From assembly GCA_035606665.1 (NCBI GenBank), contig DATNEY010000034.1, positions 1 through 64,000 on the forward strand: a DNA stretch of 64,000 bases, written 5' to 3'. The stretch comes from DASUGC01 sp035606665 (GTDB lineage Bacteria; Acidobacteriota; Vicinamibacteria; Vicinamibacterales; SCN-69-37). Numbering within the stretch: the stretch's first letter is position 1; each line of letters starts with the position of its first letter. Both the position numbers and the translations under genes were made by a program. The notes beneath the pieces were generated by a model. It did no database searches, was not told where the DNA came from, and saw only the letters and a list, made by a program, of their open reading frames with translations. Shown here piece by piece: positions 46,192 through 56,908 of the stretch.

Positions 46192-46590
46192 CTAGTCCTC
46201 GCTGGCGGGAGTGGTGCGGCGCCTCTTGACTGCCGACCGGGCGTGCTTCGACTTCAGCCGCTTCTCCTTCGCGACTGCGCTCGGTTTCGTGGCGCGACGG
46301 GGCCTTGGTGCTCTTGACGCGCGATCGAGCAGATCCTCCAGGCGCTCACGCGCTGCTTCTCTGTTCTTCAGCTGCGTTCGGTGCTCGTGGGCATGGATGA
46401 CGATCACGCCATCCACCGACAGCTTGTGGCCCGCCAACTTCGCAGCGCGCCCCTTGACCACCTCCGGAAGGCCGGACTTTGCAAGGTCGAATCGCAACTC
46501 AACGGCAGTCGCCACCTTGTTGACGTTCTGACCGCCCGGCCCTGACGACCGGACGAAATGTTCAGTGATGAGAGATGGATTGATCCGCAT
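46192..46590 (-). CDS. arfB: Peptidyl-tRNA hydrolase ArfB (release-factor-like, GGQ)
   Basis: 132 residues from ATG 46590. GGQ motif in VRSSGPGGQNVNKVATAVELRF, the catalytic loop that hydrolyses peptidyl-tRNA on stalled ribosomes. The C-terminal tail is basic (RAPRPRRATKPSAVAKEKRLKSKHARSAVKRRRT), as required to enter the empty mRNA channel of the ribosome in ArfB/YaeJ. The usual stop-codon recognition domains of RF1/2 are absent. Flanked on both sides by copies of the GATTGA-type array; its start codon lies within one of them. Confidence 0.93.
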   Translation of the reverse strand: MRINPSLITEHFVRSSGPGGQNVNKVATAVELRFDLAKSGLPEVVKGRAAKLAGHKLSVDGVIVIHAHEHRTQLKNREAARERLEDLLDRASRAPRPRRATKPSAVAKEKRLKSKHARSAVKRRRTTPASED

Positions 46591-46622
46591 GAGGATTGAT
46601 GGCTTGACGATTGACGGATTGG
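46591..46622 (+). repeat. GATTGATGG/GATTGACGG short array
   Basis: Three units (GATTGATGG, TTGACGATTGACGG, GATTGGG) next to the arfB start; same orientation as the array at 46081. Confidence 0.75.
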
Positions 46623-46685
46623 GCGGAGCCGCCTGCAACCTCCATAGTAGCCGCCCCGGGCAGGGTGTGTGCAATCCGGTGTCTC

Positions 46686-47069
46686 ATGACACCAACGGAA
46701 CTTAAGGACCGCACTCTACGCGTCGCCATTCGGGTATACCGATTCATCCGGCCAATGCTATCCGAGCCCGACACTCGGCATGTCGCGATGCAACTCTTCA
46801 GATGCGCGACATCAGTCGCAGCAAACTACCGTGCAGTGTGCCTGGCAAGGTCAAAGAAAGAATTCAGCGCAAAAGCCGGCGTTCTTCGGGAAGAGTCCGA
46901 CGAGAGCCTGTTCTGGCTGGTGTTCATAGCCAAGGCAGGAATGGTGCCGACAACGCGGGCTGAGCTGCAGGAACTGACAGAGGAAGCGGACGAGCTAGCG
47001 AGAATCTTCAGGGCAACCTACCGAACGAGTCAGGCGAACCTGGGTAGAACCGGGTCCAAGGACCGATGA
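46686..47069 (+). CDS. Four-helix-bundle protein (S23/IVP, TIGR02436-like)
   Basis: 127 residues from ATG 46686. The pattern LKDRTLRVAIRVYRFIRPM...TRHVAMQLFRCATSVAANYRAVCLARSKKEFSAKAGVLREESDESLFWLVFIAKAGM...EADELARIFRATYRTSQ is that of the four-helix bundle family first found in intervening sequences of 23S rRNA genes. The AANY(R)AVCLARSKKEF(S)AK helix and the E-x-D-E-S-(L)-F-W-L helix are the most typical parts. The family binds nucleic acid in relatives such as Avd of diversity-generating retroelements. It sits between two inverted low-complexity arrays, see findings. Confidence 0.88.
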   Translation: MTPTELKDRTLRVAIRVYRFIRPMLSEPDTRHVAMQLFRCATSVAANYRAVCLARSKKEFSAKAGVLREESDESLFWLVFIAKAGMVPTTRAELQELTEEADELARIFRATYRTSQANLGRTGSKDR

Positions 47070-47090
47070 TGAGGGAACGCCCCAACCCCA

Positions 47091-47143
47091 GTCATCCAAT
47101 CCGTCAATCAATCTGTCAATCAATCTCTCAATCAGTCAATCCC

Positions 47144-47158
<15 letters not shown>
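47091..47158 (-). repeat. Inverted CAATC/GTCAATC array
   Basis: The same words as at 46081-46181, now as reverse complement (CCGTCAATCAATC, TCTCAATC, CCTCAATCGGTCAATA). The array runs into the last codons of carB, whose end reads GTATTGACCGATTGA, i.e. the repeat word itself. Confidence 0.85.
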
Positions 47159-50407
<3,249 letters not shown>

Positions 50408-50410
50408 TTC

Positions 50411-50560
50411 AATACAAGCGCAAAGGGCAGAGGGCAAATGGCAAAGGGAAGTTGAAGGGCACAGGGAAAAGGTAAGGACGGAGGTCGGGCCGCAACCTTT
50501 GACCCTTGGCCCTGCGACCTCCCTTTGCCCTCTGCCCTTTGCCCTCTGCCCTAATCAACG
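50411..50560. repeat. Imperfect inverted GGGCAAAGG array in the carA-carB spacer
   Basis: The half nearer carB is purine-rich (GGGCAGAGGGCAAATGGCAAAGGGAAG...), the half nearer carA is pyrimidine-rich (CCCTTTGCCCTCTGCCCTTTGCCCTCTGCCC). Together they could fold into one ~150-nt imperfect hairpin inside the carAB transcript. Confidence 0.75.
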
Positions 50561-51691
50561 TCTCTCCATTGCTTCCATGAACTGGCCGAATAGATAGTCC
50601 GCGTCGTGCGGCCCCGGCGAGGCCTCCGGGTGGTACTGGACGCAGAAGACCGGCCGATCGCGATGGCGCAGCCCTTCGATCGTGCCGTCGTACAGATTCA
50701 CGTGCGTGACCTCGACGTCCTTCGGCAGCGTCTCGGGATCGACGGCAAAGCCGTGGTTCTGTGAGGTGATTTCGATCTGGTTGGTCCGCACGTCGCGAAC
50801 CGGATGATTCCCGCCGCGGTGACCGAACTTGAGCTTGAAGGTCTTCGCGCCCATCGCGAGTCCGAGGATCTGATGCCCGAGACAGATGCCGAAGACCGGC
50901 ACGCCGCTCTCCGCGAGCTGCCGCGCGTTGTCGATGGCATACGGCAACGCCGCCGGATCGCCCGGGCCGTTGCTGAGGAACACGCCGTCCGGTGAACTGG
51001 CGAGCAGTTCGGACGCCGGCACGCCCGCCGGATACACCCGAACCTTGCATCCGTTCTCCGCGAAGCGGCGCAGGATGTTCCACTTCATGCCGTAGTCGTA
51101 GGCCGCGATCTGAAGCGGACGTCCGGACTTCCGGGACGGCAGGACGAACTCCGCGTCTGACTCGGCCGCGTCGCCCGCCTCGGCCGAGGGCCAGTCGAAG
51201 GCCGCGCCGCACGTGACGTCCTTCACGAGATCCGCGCCTTCCATGTGCGGAATCGCGCGCGCGCGGTCCACGAGTTCGTCGGCATTCACGCGTCCCGTAC
51301 CGATCACACCGCGCATGACGCCCGCGGACCGTAGCAGGCGCGTCAGCGCCCGCGTGTCGATGTCCGAAATAGCCACGATGTTGTTGCGGCTCAGGTAGTC
51401 GCGCAGCGTGCCGGTCGCGCGCCAGTTGCTCGCGACCGGGGATTCGCTCCTGACGATGAATCCGGCCACTTGAAGACCGCGTGACTCAACATCGTCGCCC
51501 GCCACACCGTAGTTGCCGATCTCGGGACACGTCATCGTGACGATCTGGCCGGCATACGACGGGTCGGTGAGGACTTCCTGATAGCCCGTCATGCTGGTGT
51601 TGAACACGACTTCGCCGGCGGTGGACCCTTCCGCGCCGGCGGACTTGCCGTGAAACACCTTGCCGTTCTCGAGCGCGAGTACTGCGTTCAT
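50555..51691 (-). CDS. carA: Carbamoyl phosphate synthase small subunit (glutaminase)
   Basis: 378 residues. N-terminal CPSase small domain (GEVVFNTSMTGYQEVLTDPSYAGQIVTMTCPEIGNYG) and C-terminal class I glutamine amidotransferase with the nucleophile in FGICLGHQILGLAMG, GGNHPV, and the His/Glu pair in VQYHPEASPGPHD. Supplies ammonia to CarB. ATG 51691 is only 6 bp after the stop of the pseudokinase gene on the same strand. Confidence 0.97.
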   Translation of the reverse strand: MNAVLALENGKVFHGKSAGAEGSTAGEVVFNTSMTGYQEVLTDPSYAGQIVTMTCPEIGNYGVAGDDVESRGLQVAGFIVRSESPVASNWRATGTLRDYLSRNNIVAISDIDTRALTRLLRSAGVMRGVIGTGRVNADELVDRARAIPHMEGADLVKDVTCGAAFDWPSAEAGDAAESDAEFVLPSRKSGRPLQIAAYDYGMKWNILRRFAENGCKVRVYPAGVPASELLASSPDGVFLSNGPGDPAALPYAIDNARQLAESGVPVFGICLGHQILGLAMGAKTFKLKFGHRGGNHPVRDVRTNQIEITSQNHGFAVDPETLPKDVEVTHVNLYDGTIEGLRHRDRPVFCVQYHPEASPGPHDADYLFGQFMEAMERR

Positions 51692-51697
51692 CAGCGG

Positions 51698-53149
51698 TTA
51701 GTTCCTTCTCCTGCCCGAGCCGGTCAGCCGGGCCAACTCTGTCTGCTCCAACGAGACGGCGAGCCGGGCCTGTTCACCGGCGACGACCTTCACCGTCGAT
51801 GTCACGCGACGATGGCCCTGCAGTTCTATCAGTACCCGGTGATCTCCGGGTGACATCGAGGAAACGCGCAAGGGCGTCTGGCCTACCGCCTTGCCGTCCA
51901 CCATGACCCTTGCGCCACGCGGGCGGGAATCGACACTGATGGATCCTGGACGAGCTTCGCCGCCGGGTCTGAAGACCCGGCCCCCATCAGCTGCAGCCGG
52001 AGTCGGCGGCGGTTCAACGCGCGGAGCGATCGGCTTCACGTCGCTGGTGGAACTGTTGGAGGCCGGGTCTTTAGACCCGGCTGGTTGCGCAGTCACACTC
52101 GCAACTTCTCTTTCGATCCGCGCACCGTTCGCTCTCGAGAAACCGACGCGGTATCCGAGCAGTCCGCCTACCGTGAGTGCCGCCGTTGCCACCGCGGCAA
52201 TCGCCGCCCATGGGAACCTCGGTGCATCGATCGGCAGCGCCTCATCGAGGATCGCCGGCATCACGGGTGCGTCCGCAGGTACGTCGTCCACGTCCACCAC
52301 GCGCGTTGGAAACAACGGCGCGTGTGCGATCGGAAGCTCCTCGGCCGGCGTCTCGTCGAGCACCACCGTTCGATGCGCCTGGGTGGTCGCCGCCGCCGGC
52401 GAAGCGTGATCCTCGGCGCTGGCGGCCATCGCCGTTTCAAGGGCACTCGCGAACTCGGCAGCCGACGCGTACCGTTCCGAGGGCGCGTCCGCGAGGGCCT
52501 TGTCGAGCACCGCGGCCACCTCGACGGACGGCGCGCTCATCTTAAGGACCAGCTCCTGCGCCATCGCGCCGAGCGCAAAGAGGTCGGAGCGCCGATCCCA
52601 GCTGCCGCCGCCCGCGCGCTCCGGGGCCGCATACGGCTGCCGGACGGCAGCGCGCGCGCCAGCCGACTCGAGCGCCTGCGCCACACCAAATCCGGTGATC
52701 GTCACTTCTCCACCGGCCCGTACGAATACATCGCGGGGATGCAACGCCCCATGCCCGATGCCGACGTCCCAGGCGGCGTCGATGGCCTCCGCGATGGAAC
52801 GGCAACATGCCGACACCACCGCGGCGGTCATCGGACGCGACTCACGCAGAATGGCATCGAGCGTCTCGTGATCAGTGGACACAAACTCGAGCGCCAGGTA
52901 CGGCAGGTTGCCTTCGATACCCGCGTCCACCGCGCGCACGACGCCCGGCGCATCCACGGGACGCGTCACGATGCCGCGCAGCGACTCCACAAAGACGGGA
53001 ATCTGCGAAGGCGGAAGATCGAGACGGAACGCCTTGATGACGACGAGCCGTTCGCGCTGTGAATCGTACGAACGAAAAACAGGGCCCAGAACGCCGCTGC
53101 CGATTTGATGCAGGACGCGAAACGCGCCGAAAGCGGGTGGTGGGTGCAC
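51698..53149 (-). CDS. Pseudokinase with C-terminal PEGA domain
   Basis: 483 residues from GTG 53149; the frame is open further upstream but runs into the divergent bshC. Kinase-fold part: VLHQIGSGVLGPVFRSY, Lys in VVIKAF, but catalytic loop reads IGHGALHPRDVF instead of HRDLKxxN, and DFG is GFG (ITGFGVAQ). Both catalytic Asp are missing, so it is a pseudokinase. Then a membrane segment (FPWAAIAAVATAALTVGGLLGY) and a C-terminal PEGA domain (ISVDSRPRGARVMVDGKAVGQTPLRV to DHRVLIELQGH). Two REP-like palindromes lie in the linker. Same operon as carAB by spacing. Confidence 0.82.
   Translation of the reverse strand: MHPPPAFGAFRVLHQIGSGVLGPVFRSYDSQRERLVVIKAFRLDLPPSQIPVFVESLRGIVTRPVDAPGVVRAVDAGIEGNLPYLALEFVSTDHETLDAILRESRPMTAAVVSACCRSIAEAIDAAWDVGIGHGALHPRDVFVRAGGEVTITGFGVAQALESAGARAAVRQPYAAPERAGGGSWDRRSDLFALGAMAQELVLKMSAPSVEVAAVLDKALADAPSERYASAAEFASALETAMAASAEDHASPAAATTQAHRTVVLDETPAEELPIAHAPLFPTRVVDVDDVPADAPVMPAILDEALPIDAPRFPWAAIAAVATAALTVGGLLGYRVGFSRANGARIEREVASVTAQPAGSKDPASNSSTSDVKPIAPRVEPPPTPAAADGGRVFRPGGEARPGSISVDSRPRGARVMVDGKAVGQTPLRVSSMSPGDHRVLIELQGHRRVTSTVKVVAGEQARLAVSLEQTELARLTGSGRRRN
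51963..52081. repeat. Pair of REP-like palindromes inside the pseudokinase gene
   Basis: CCGGGTC-TGAA-GACCCGG (51963-51980) and GCCGGGTC-TTTA-GACCCGGC (52062-52081) share the same stem, and their loops match those of the intergenic elements at 36405 and 62600. On the gene strand they encode GRVFRPGGE and AGSKDPA in the linker between membrane helix and PEGA domain, without breaking the frame. Confidence 0.8.
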
Positions 53150-53228
53150 TACGGATGCATCGTCAAAAGGCAGTGCTGGCGCTCCTTGCGAACAAGAAAT
53201 CGTAGCACGTCTGTAGTAGATTGACGTC

Positions 53229-54890
53229 GTGCCGAGCCCATCCGACGCGGTCGCCGCGGGCGCGTCCGTCCGCGAGGCCATCGACCTCCGGCGCTTCCCG
53301 TGGATCCGTCCGCTTGTCGGCGAGTACACACAGAATTTCGCCCGGCTCGCGCCACTCTTCGCCGGTAATCCCTCCGACCCTGACGCGTGGCGGACCACGA
53401 TCGCGCGCGTCTCGAAGGCGCCGCGGGACCGCGCCGCGATCCACGCGGCGCTGATCCGCCAGCTCAGCCGCAGGGGCGCGCCCGAGGAAGCCCGTCGATC
53501 CGCTGACCGCCTGGCATCGCCGTCGAGTGTCGCGATCGTCACCGGCCAGCAGGCGGGTGTGTTCGGCGGTCCGCTCTACACGTTGCTCAAGGCAGTCACG
53601 GCTATCCAGCTTGCGCAACGCGTGACTCAGGACTACGGCACAGAGGCCGTTCCGGTGTTCTGGGTCGATGCCGAGGACCACGATTGGGACGAGGTGCGAT
53701 CGGCACGCATCCTGGATTCGCAGTTCAACGTGGCGGACGTGACGGTTCCGGATCCGGAAGGAGCCGGTTCGCTGCCCGTCGCGAAGCTGGTGTTCGACGA
53801 GGGTGTGGCGGCGGCACTGGACGAGCTGGCCCGCCTGCTGCCGCCGACCGAGTTCACCGCGGAAGTGATGGAGTCCCTGCGACGCCGGTACTTCCCCGGC
53901 GCAGGAGTGAGCGCCGCCTTCGCCGGCTGGATCGAGGACCTGCTCGGACGCCAGGGCCTGGTCGTATTCGAAGCCGACGACCCGAGCGTGAAACCGCTCG
54001 TGGCGGACCTTTTCGAGCGTGAGCTCCAGCATCCGTGTACGACCTCGAAGCTCGCCACCGAGGCCGGCGCGCTCATGTCGTCGCTCGGCCATTCGCCACA
54101 GGTGGTTCCCTCGGAAGACAGCGTGGCGCTCTTCTATCTGGACGGCACGTCGCGCAAAGGGATCAAGCGCCAGGCTGGTGCGTACACGGTGGGCGACGGC
54201 GTTCGGAGCGTCGCCGACGTATGCGCCGAAGCGAAAGCGCACCCAGAGCGGTTCAGCCCCAACGTGCTCCTGCGTCCAATCGTGCAGGACAGGCTCTTCC
54301 CCACCGCGTGTTACGTCGCGGGCCCGAGCGAACTGGCGTATCAGGCTCAGCTTGGCGGCATCTATCGCGAGTTCGGCGTCGAAGCGCCGCTGCTGCACTC
54401 CCGGGCGAGTGCGACGATCGTCGACTCGGCCGCGGCGCGCTTCCTCGATCGGTCGAAGCTTCCGCTCGAGGCGTTGCACGCGCAGGACGAGTCGGCGCTC
54501 AACCGCTTCCTCGAGGCGCAGCTGCCACCGGACCTCGATCGGGTCATCAGCGAACTCGGCGAGCTCGTGGGCGGCCGAGCGGACGTCCTCAAGGTCACTG
54601 CGACCACCGTCGATCCGACGCTGGCCGGTGCGGTGGATACGACCGTTGACAGGATCCGGGAGACGTTGAACAGCCTGCAGTCGAAGATCATTCAGGCCGC
54701 GAAGCGAAAAGACGAGACGCTGCGCCGGCAGTTCACCCGCACCCGCGCCCTGTGTTTCCCGGGGGGCGATCCGCAGGAACGCGCGCTGTCTCTCCCGTTC
54801 TTTTTCAACCGCTACGGTCTTTCGCTCGGCGACCGTCTCATCGCCAGTCTCCCCCTCGAGACCGATCGTCACTACTCGTTGATGCTCTGA
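53229..54890 (+). CDS. bshC: Bacillithiol synthase BshC (putative cysteine ligase)
   Basis: 553 residues from GTG 53229. Diagnostic BshC segments: IVTGQQAGVFGGPLYTLLKAVTAIQLA and AVPVFWVDAEDHDWDEV, then KLATEAG, VVPSEDSVALFYLDG, RLFPTACYVAGPSELAYQAQL and YGLSLGDRLI near the end. It adds cysteine to glucosaminyl-malate in the last step of bacillithiol synthesis. First gene of a three-gene operon; divergent from the pseudokinase, 79 bp apart. Confidence 0.94.
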   Translation: MPSPSDAVAAGASVREAIDLRRFPWIRPLVGEYTQNFARLAPLFAGNPSDPDAWRTTIARVSKAPRDRAAIHAALIRQLSRRGAPEEARRSADRLASPSSVAIVTGQQAGVFGGPLYTLLKAVTAIQLAQRVTQDYGTEAVPVFWVDAEDHDWDEVRSARILDSQFNVADVTVPDPEGAGSLPVAKLVFDEGVAAALDELARLLPPTEFTAEVMESLRRRYFPGAGVSAAFAGWIEDLLGRQGLVVFEADDPSVKPLVADLFERELQHPCTTSKLATEAGALMSSLGHSPQVVPSEDSVALFYLDGTSRKGIKRQAGAYTVGDGVRSVADVCAEAKAHPERFSPNVLLRPIVQDRLFPTACYVAGPSELAYQAQLGGIYREFGVEAPLLHSRASATIVDSAAARFLDRSKLPLEALHAQDESALNRFLEAQLPPDLDRVISELGELVGGRADVLKVTATTVDPTLAGAVDTTVDRIRETLNSLQSKIIQAAKRKDETLRRQFTRTRALCFPGGDPQERALSLPFFFNRYGLSLGDRLIASLPLETDRHYSLML

Positions 54891-54912
54891 CCTCCAGCCA
54901 TCGGACGCGGCC

Positions 54913-55635
54913 ATGTCTTCGGCAACCTCGCCCGTCACTCCAGTCGATCTGCTCGTGTTCGGTCCGCATCCCGATGACATAGAGATTGGCCTGGGCGGGA
55001 CCGTGGCGCGACACGCGCGCCTCGGCCACGCCGTCGGCCTGTGCGACCTCACTGCCGGTGAGATGGGAAGCAACGGCACGCCCCTCGAACGGATTGCCGA
55101 AGCGGAGGCCGCCCGGCACGTGCTGGGCGCGGCGTGGCGGATCAATCTGCGTCTCCCCGACCGCGGACTCTCGGTGGCGCCACCACACGTCGTTTCAATT
55201 GCTTCGGTGATCAGGCGCGCGCGTCCAAGATCCGTCGCGATTCCCTACTGGGACGATCGTCACCCCGATCACGTCGCCGCGAGCGCGCTGCTCGCGGAAA
55301 CGATTTTCAGCGCGGGGCTGCGACGCTTCGAGGCAGACGGCGAGCCCTGGCGACCGGCGATCGTCTGTCACTACTTCATCAACGACCACGTGACGCCGTC
55401 ATTTGTCGTCGATGTGAGCGCGACGTATGAGATCAAGCGCCGGGCACTCGCCTGCCACGCGTCCCAGTTCGCGCCCGCAGGCGAGGACGCGATCAGCACG
55501 CGCTTGACGCAGGATACGTTTCACCGGCTGATCGAAAGCCGTGACGCGCTGTTTGGCGCCGGGATTGGCGCGGCCTTCGCCGAGGGCGTGGTCGTCAGGC
55601 GGCCGATCGGCCGGCCGGGCCTCCTTCCTGATTAA
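54913..55635 (+). CDS. bshB1: Bacillithiol biosynthesis deacetylase BshB1
   Basis: 240 residues, 22 bp after bshC. PIG-L/LmbE fold: zinc motif PHPDDIEIGLGGT, TAGEMGSNGTPLERIAEAEAA, LRLPDRGL, IPYWDDRHPDHVAASAL (second His motif) and KRRALACHASQF, which together are characteristic of BshB1. It deacetylates N-acetylglucosaminyl-malate between the BshA and BshC steps. Zinc ligands are all present. Confidence 0.94.
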   Translation: MSSATSPVTPVDLLVFGPHPDDIEIGLGGTVARHARLGHAVGLCDLTAGEMGSNGTPLERIAEAEAARHVLGAAWRINLRLPDRGLSVAPPHVVSIASVIRRARPRSVAIPYWDDRHPDHVAASALLAETIFSAGLRRFEADGEPWRPAIVCHYFINDHVTPSFVVDVSATYEIKRRALACHASQFAPAGEDAISTRLTQDTFHRLIESRDALFGAGIGAAFAEGVVVRRPIGRPGLLPD

Positions 55636-55647
55636 CGGTCGTCGACG

Positions 55648-56799
55648 ATGACCATCGGCATGATCTGCTACGCGTCGATTGGCGGCAGCGGCATCGTGGC
55701 AACCGAGTTGAGCCTCGCCCTTGCCGCGCGCGGGCACTCCATTCACATCATCAGCACAGAAACGCCGTTCCGGATCGGGGACGATCAGGACGGCGTCACG
55801 CTCCACCGGGTGCGAGCGCCGGCGTATCCGCTCTTCCGCGAGCCCCAGTATTTGCTTTCCATCGCGAACAAGGTCGTCGAGGTCAGCCGGCGCTCGAAGC
55901 TCGACATCATCCACGCGCACTACGCCGTGCCGCACGCCACGGCCGCTTTCCTGGCCCGGCAAGTGCTCTCGTCGACGGAGCGCGGGCAGGCCCCCGCGGT
56001 CGTGACGACGTTGCATGGCACGGACATCACGCTGGTCGGCAATGACCCTTCATATTCAGAAATCGTCGCGTTCTCGATCCAGCAGTCCGATCACGTCACG
56101 GCGGTCTCGGCGAGTCTTCGACAGGCGACCCAGGCGAATCTCGGCGTGTCGCGCGAGATCGAGGTGATTCCCAACTTCCTCGACTGCACGATCCACCGGC
56201 GTGGGCAATTCCCGGAGCTCCGGCAGCGCTTCACGCAGGGCGCGCCCGACGTGAAGATCGTCGTCCACGTCTCAAACTTCCGGCCGGTGAAGCGCATCGA
56301 CCGCGTGATCGCGATCTTCGACAGGATCCGCCGGCAGGTGCCGGCGCGCCTGCTCCTGGTCGGTGATGGCCCCGAGCTTGGGCCTGCGATGCAAGCGTCG
56401 CGCGACCTCGGCATCACCGATCTCGTGCACGCCGCGGGCGCTCAGGAGGATGTGCAGCGGCTGCTGTCTATCAGCGACGTGTTCCTCCTGCCCTCCCAGG
56501 AAGAGAGCTTCGGACTAGCGGCGCTCGAAGCGATGGCCTGTGGTGTGCCCGTGGTCGCCTCCCGCGTTGGAGGTCTGCCCGAGGTCATCGAAGACGGCGT
56601 TACAGGCTTGCTCCACATACCGGACGACCTCGATGGCGCTGCAGCTCGAGCCGTCGCTCTACTCACCGATTCCGGGCTCCACGAAGCTGTCTCGGCAGCG
56701 GCGACGCGCAGGGTCTTGCACGACTTCTGCGCCGACCGCGTCGTACCGATGTACGAGGCGGCCTACGCTCGAACGCTCGAACGACGGTTTTTCACTTGA
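55648..56799 (+). CDS. bshA: N-acetyl-alpha-D-glucosaminyl L-malate synthase BshA
   Basis: 383 residues, GT4/GT-B glycosyltransferase. N-terminal ICYASIGGSGIVATELSLALAARGH, HAHYAVPHATAAF, TTLHGTDITLVGNDPSY and VSASLRQAT are typical of BshA; the nucleotide-sugar site follows in HVSNFRPVKRIDRVI and LPSQEESFGLAALEAMACGVPVVASRVGGLPEVI (E-x7-E). Joins UDP-GlcNAc and malate in the first step. With bshB1 and bshC next to it, the whole pathway is encoded here. Confidence 0.95.
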   Translation: MTIGMICYASIGGSGIVATELSLALAARGHSIHIISTETPFRIGDDQDGVTLHRVRAPAYPLFREPQYLLSIANKVVEVSRRSKLDIIHAHYAVPHATAAFLARQVLSSTERGQAPAVVTTLHGTDITLVGNDPSYSEIVAFSIQQSDHVTAVSASLRQATQANLGVSREIEVIPNFLDCTIHRRGQFPELRQRFTQGAPDVKIVVHVSNFRPVKRIDRVIAIFDRIRRQVPARLLLVGDGPELGPAMQASRDLGITDLVHAAGAQEDVQRLLSISDVFLLPSQEESFGLAALEAMACGVPVVASRVGGLPEVIEDGVTGLLHIPDDLDGAAARAVALLTDSGLHEAVSAAATRRVLHDFCADRVVPMYEAAYARTLERRFFT

Positions 56800-56908
56800 C
56801 TTCCGTGGCGGGAGGCCAAGAATATCCCCCTGCGACTTCATTCAGGCTCCGAAAGAAGTCCCTCGCCTGCTTTCGGAGTTCACGGCGTTCTGCGAGCGGA
56901 GGAGTTAC

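Noticed and set aside
46686..47069. Avd protein of a complete diversity-generating retroelement
   Set aside because: Only the four-helix bundle is present; no reverse transcriptase gene, template repeat or variable repeat was found within the window.
53149..53542. N-terminal extension of the pseudokinase to 53542
   Set aside because: It would overlap the divergent bshC by over 300 bp and has shadow-type composition; GTG 53149 just before the kinase fold is preferred.
53163..55145. Minus-strand open frame of 660 codons opposite bshC
   Set aside because: Shadow of bshC and bshB1; sequence is Arg-rich and motif-free.
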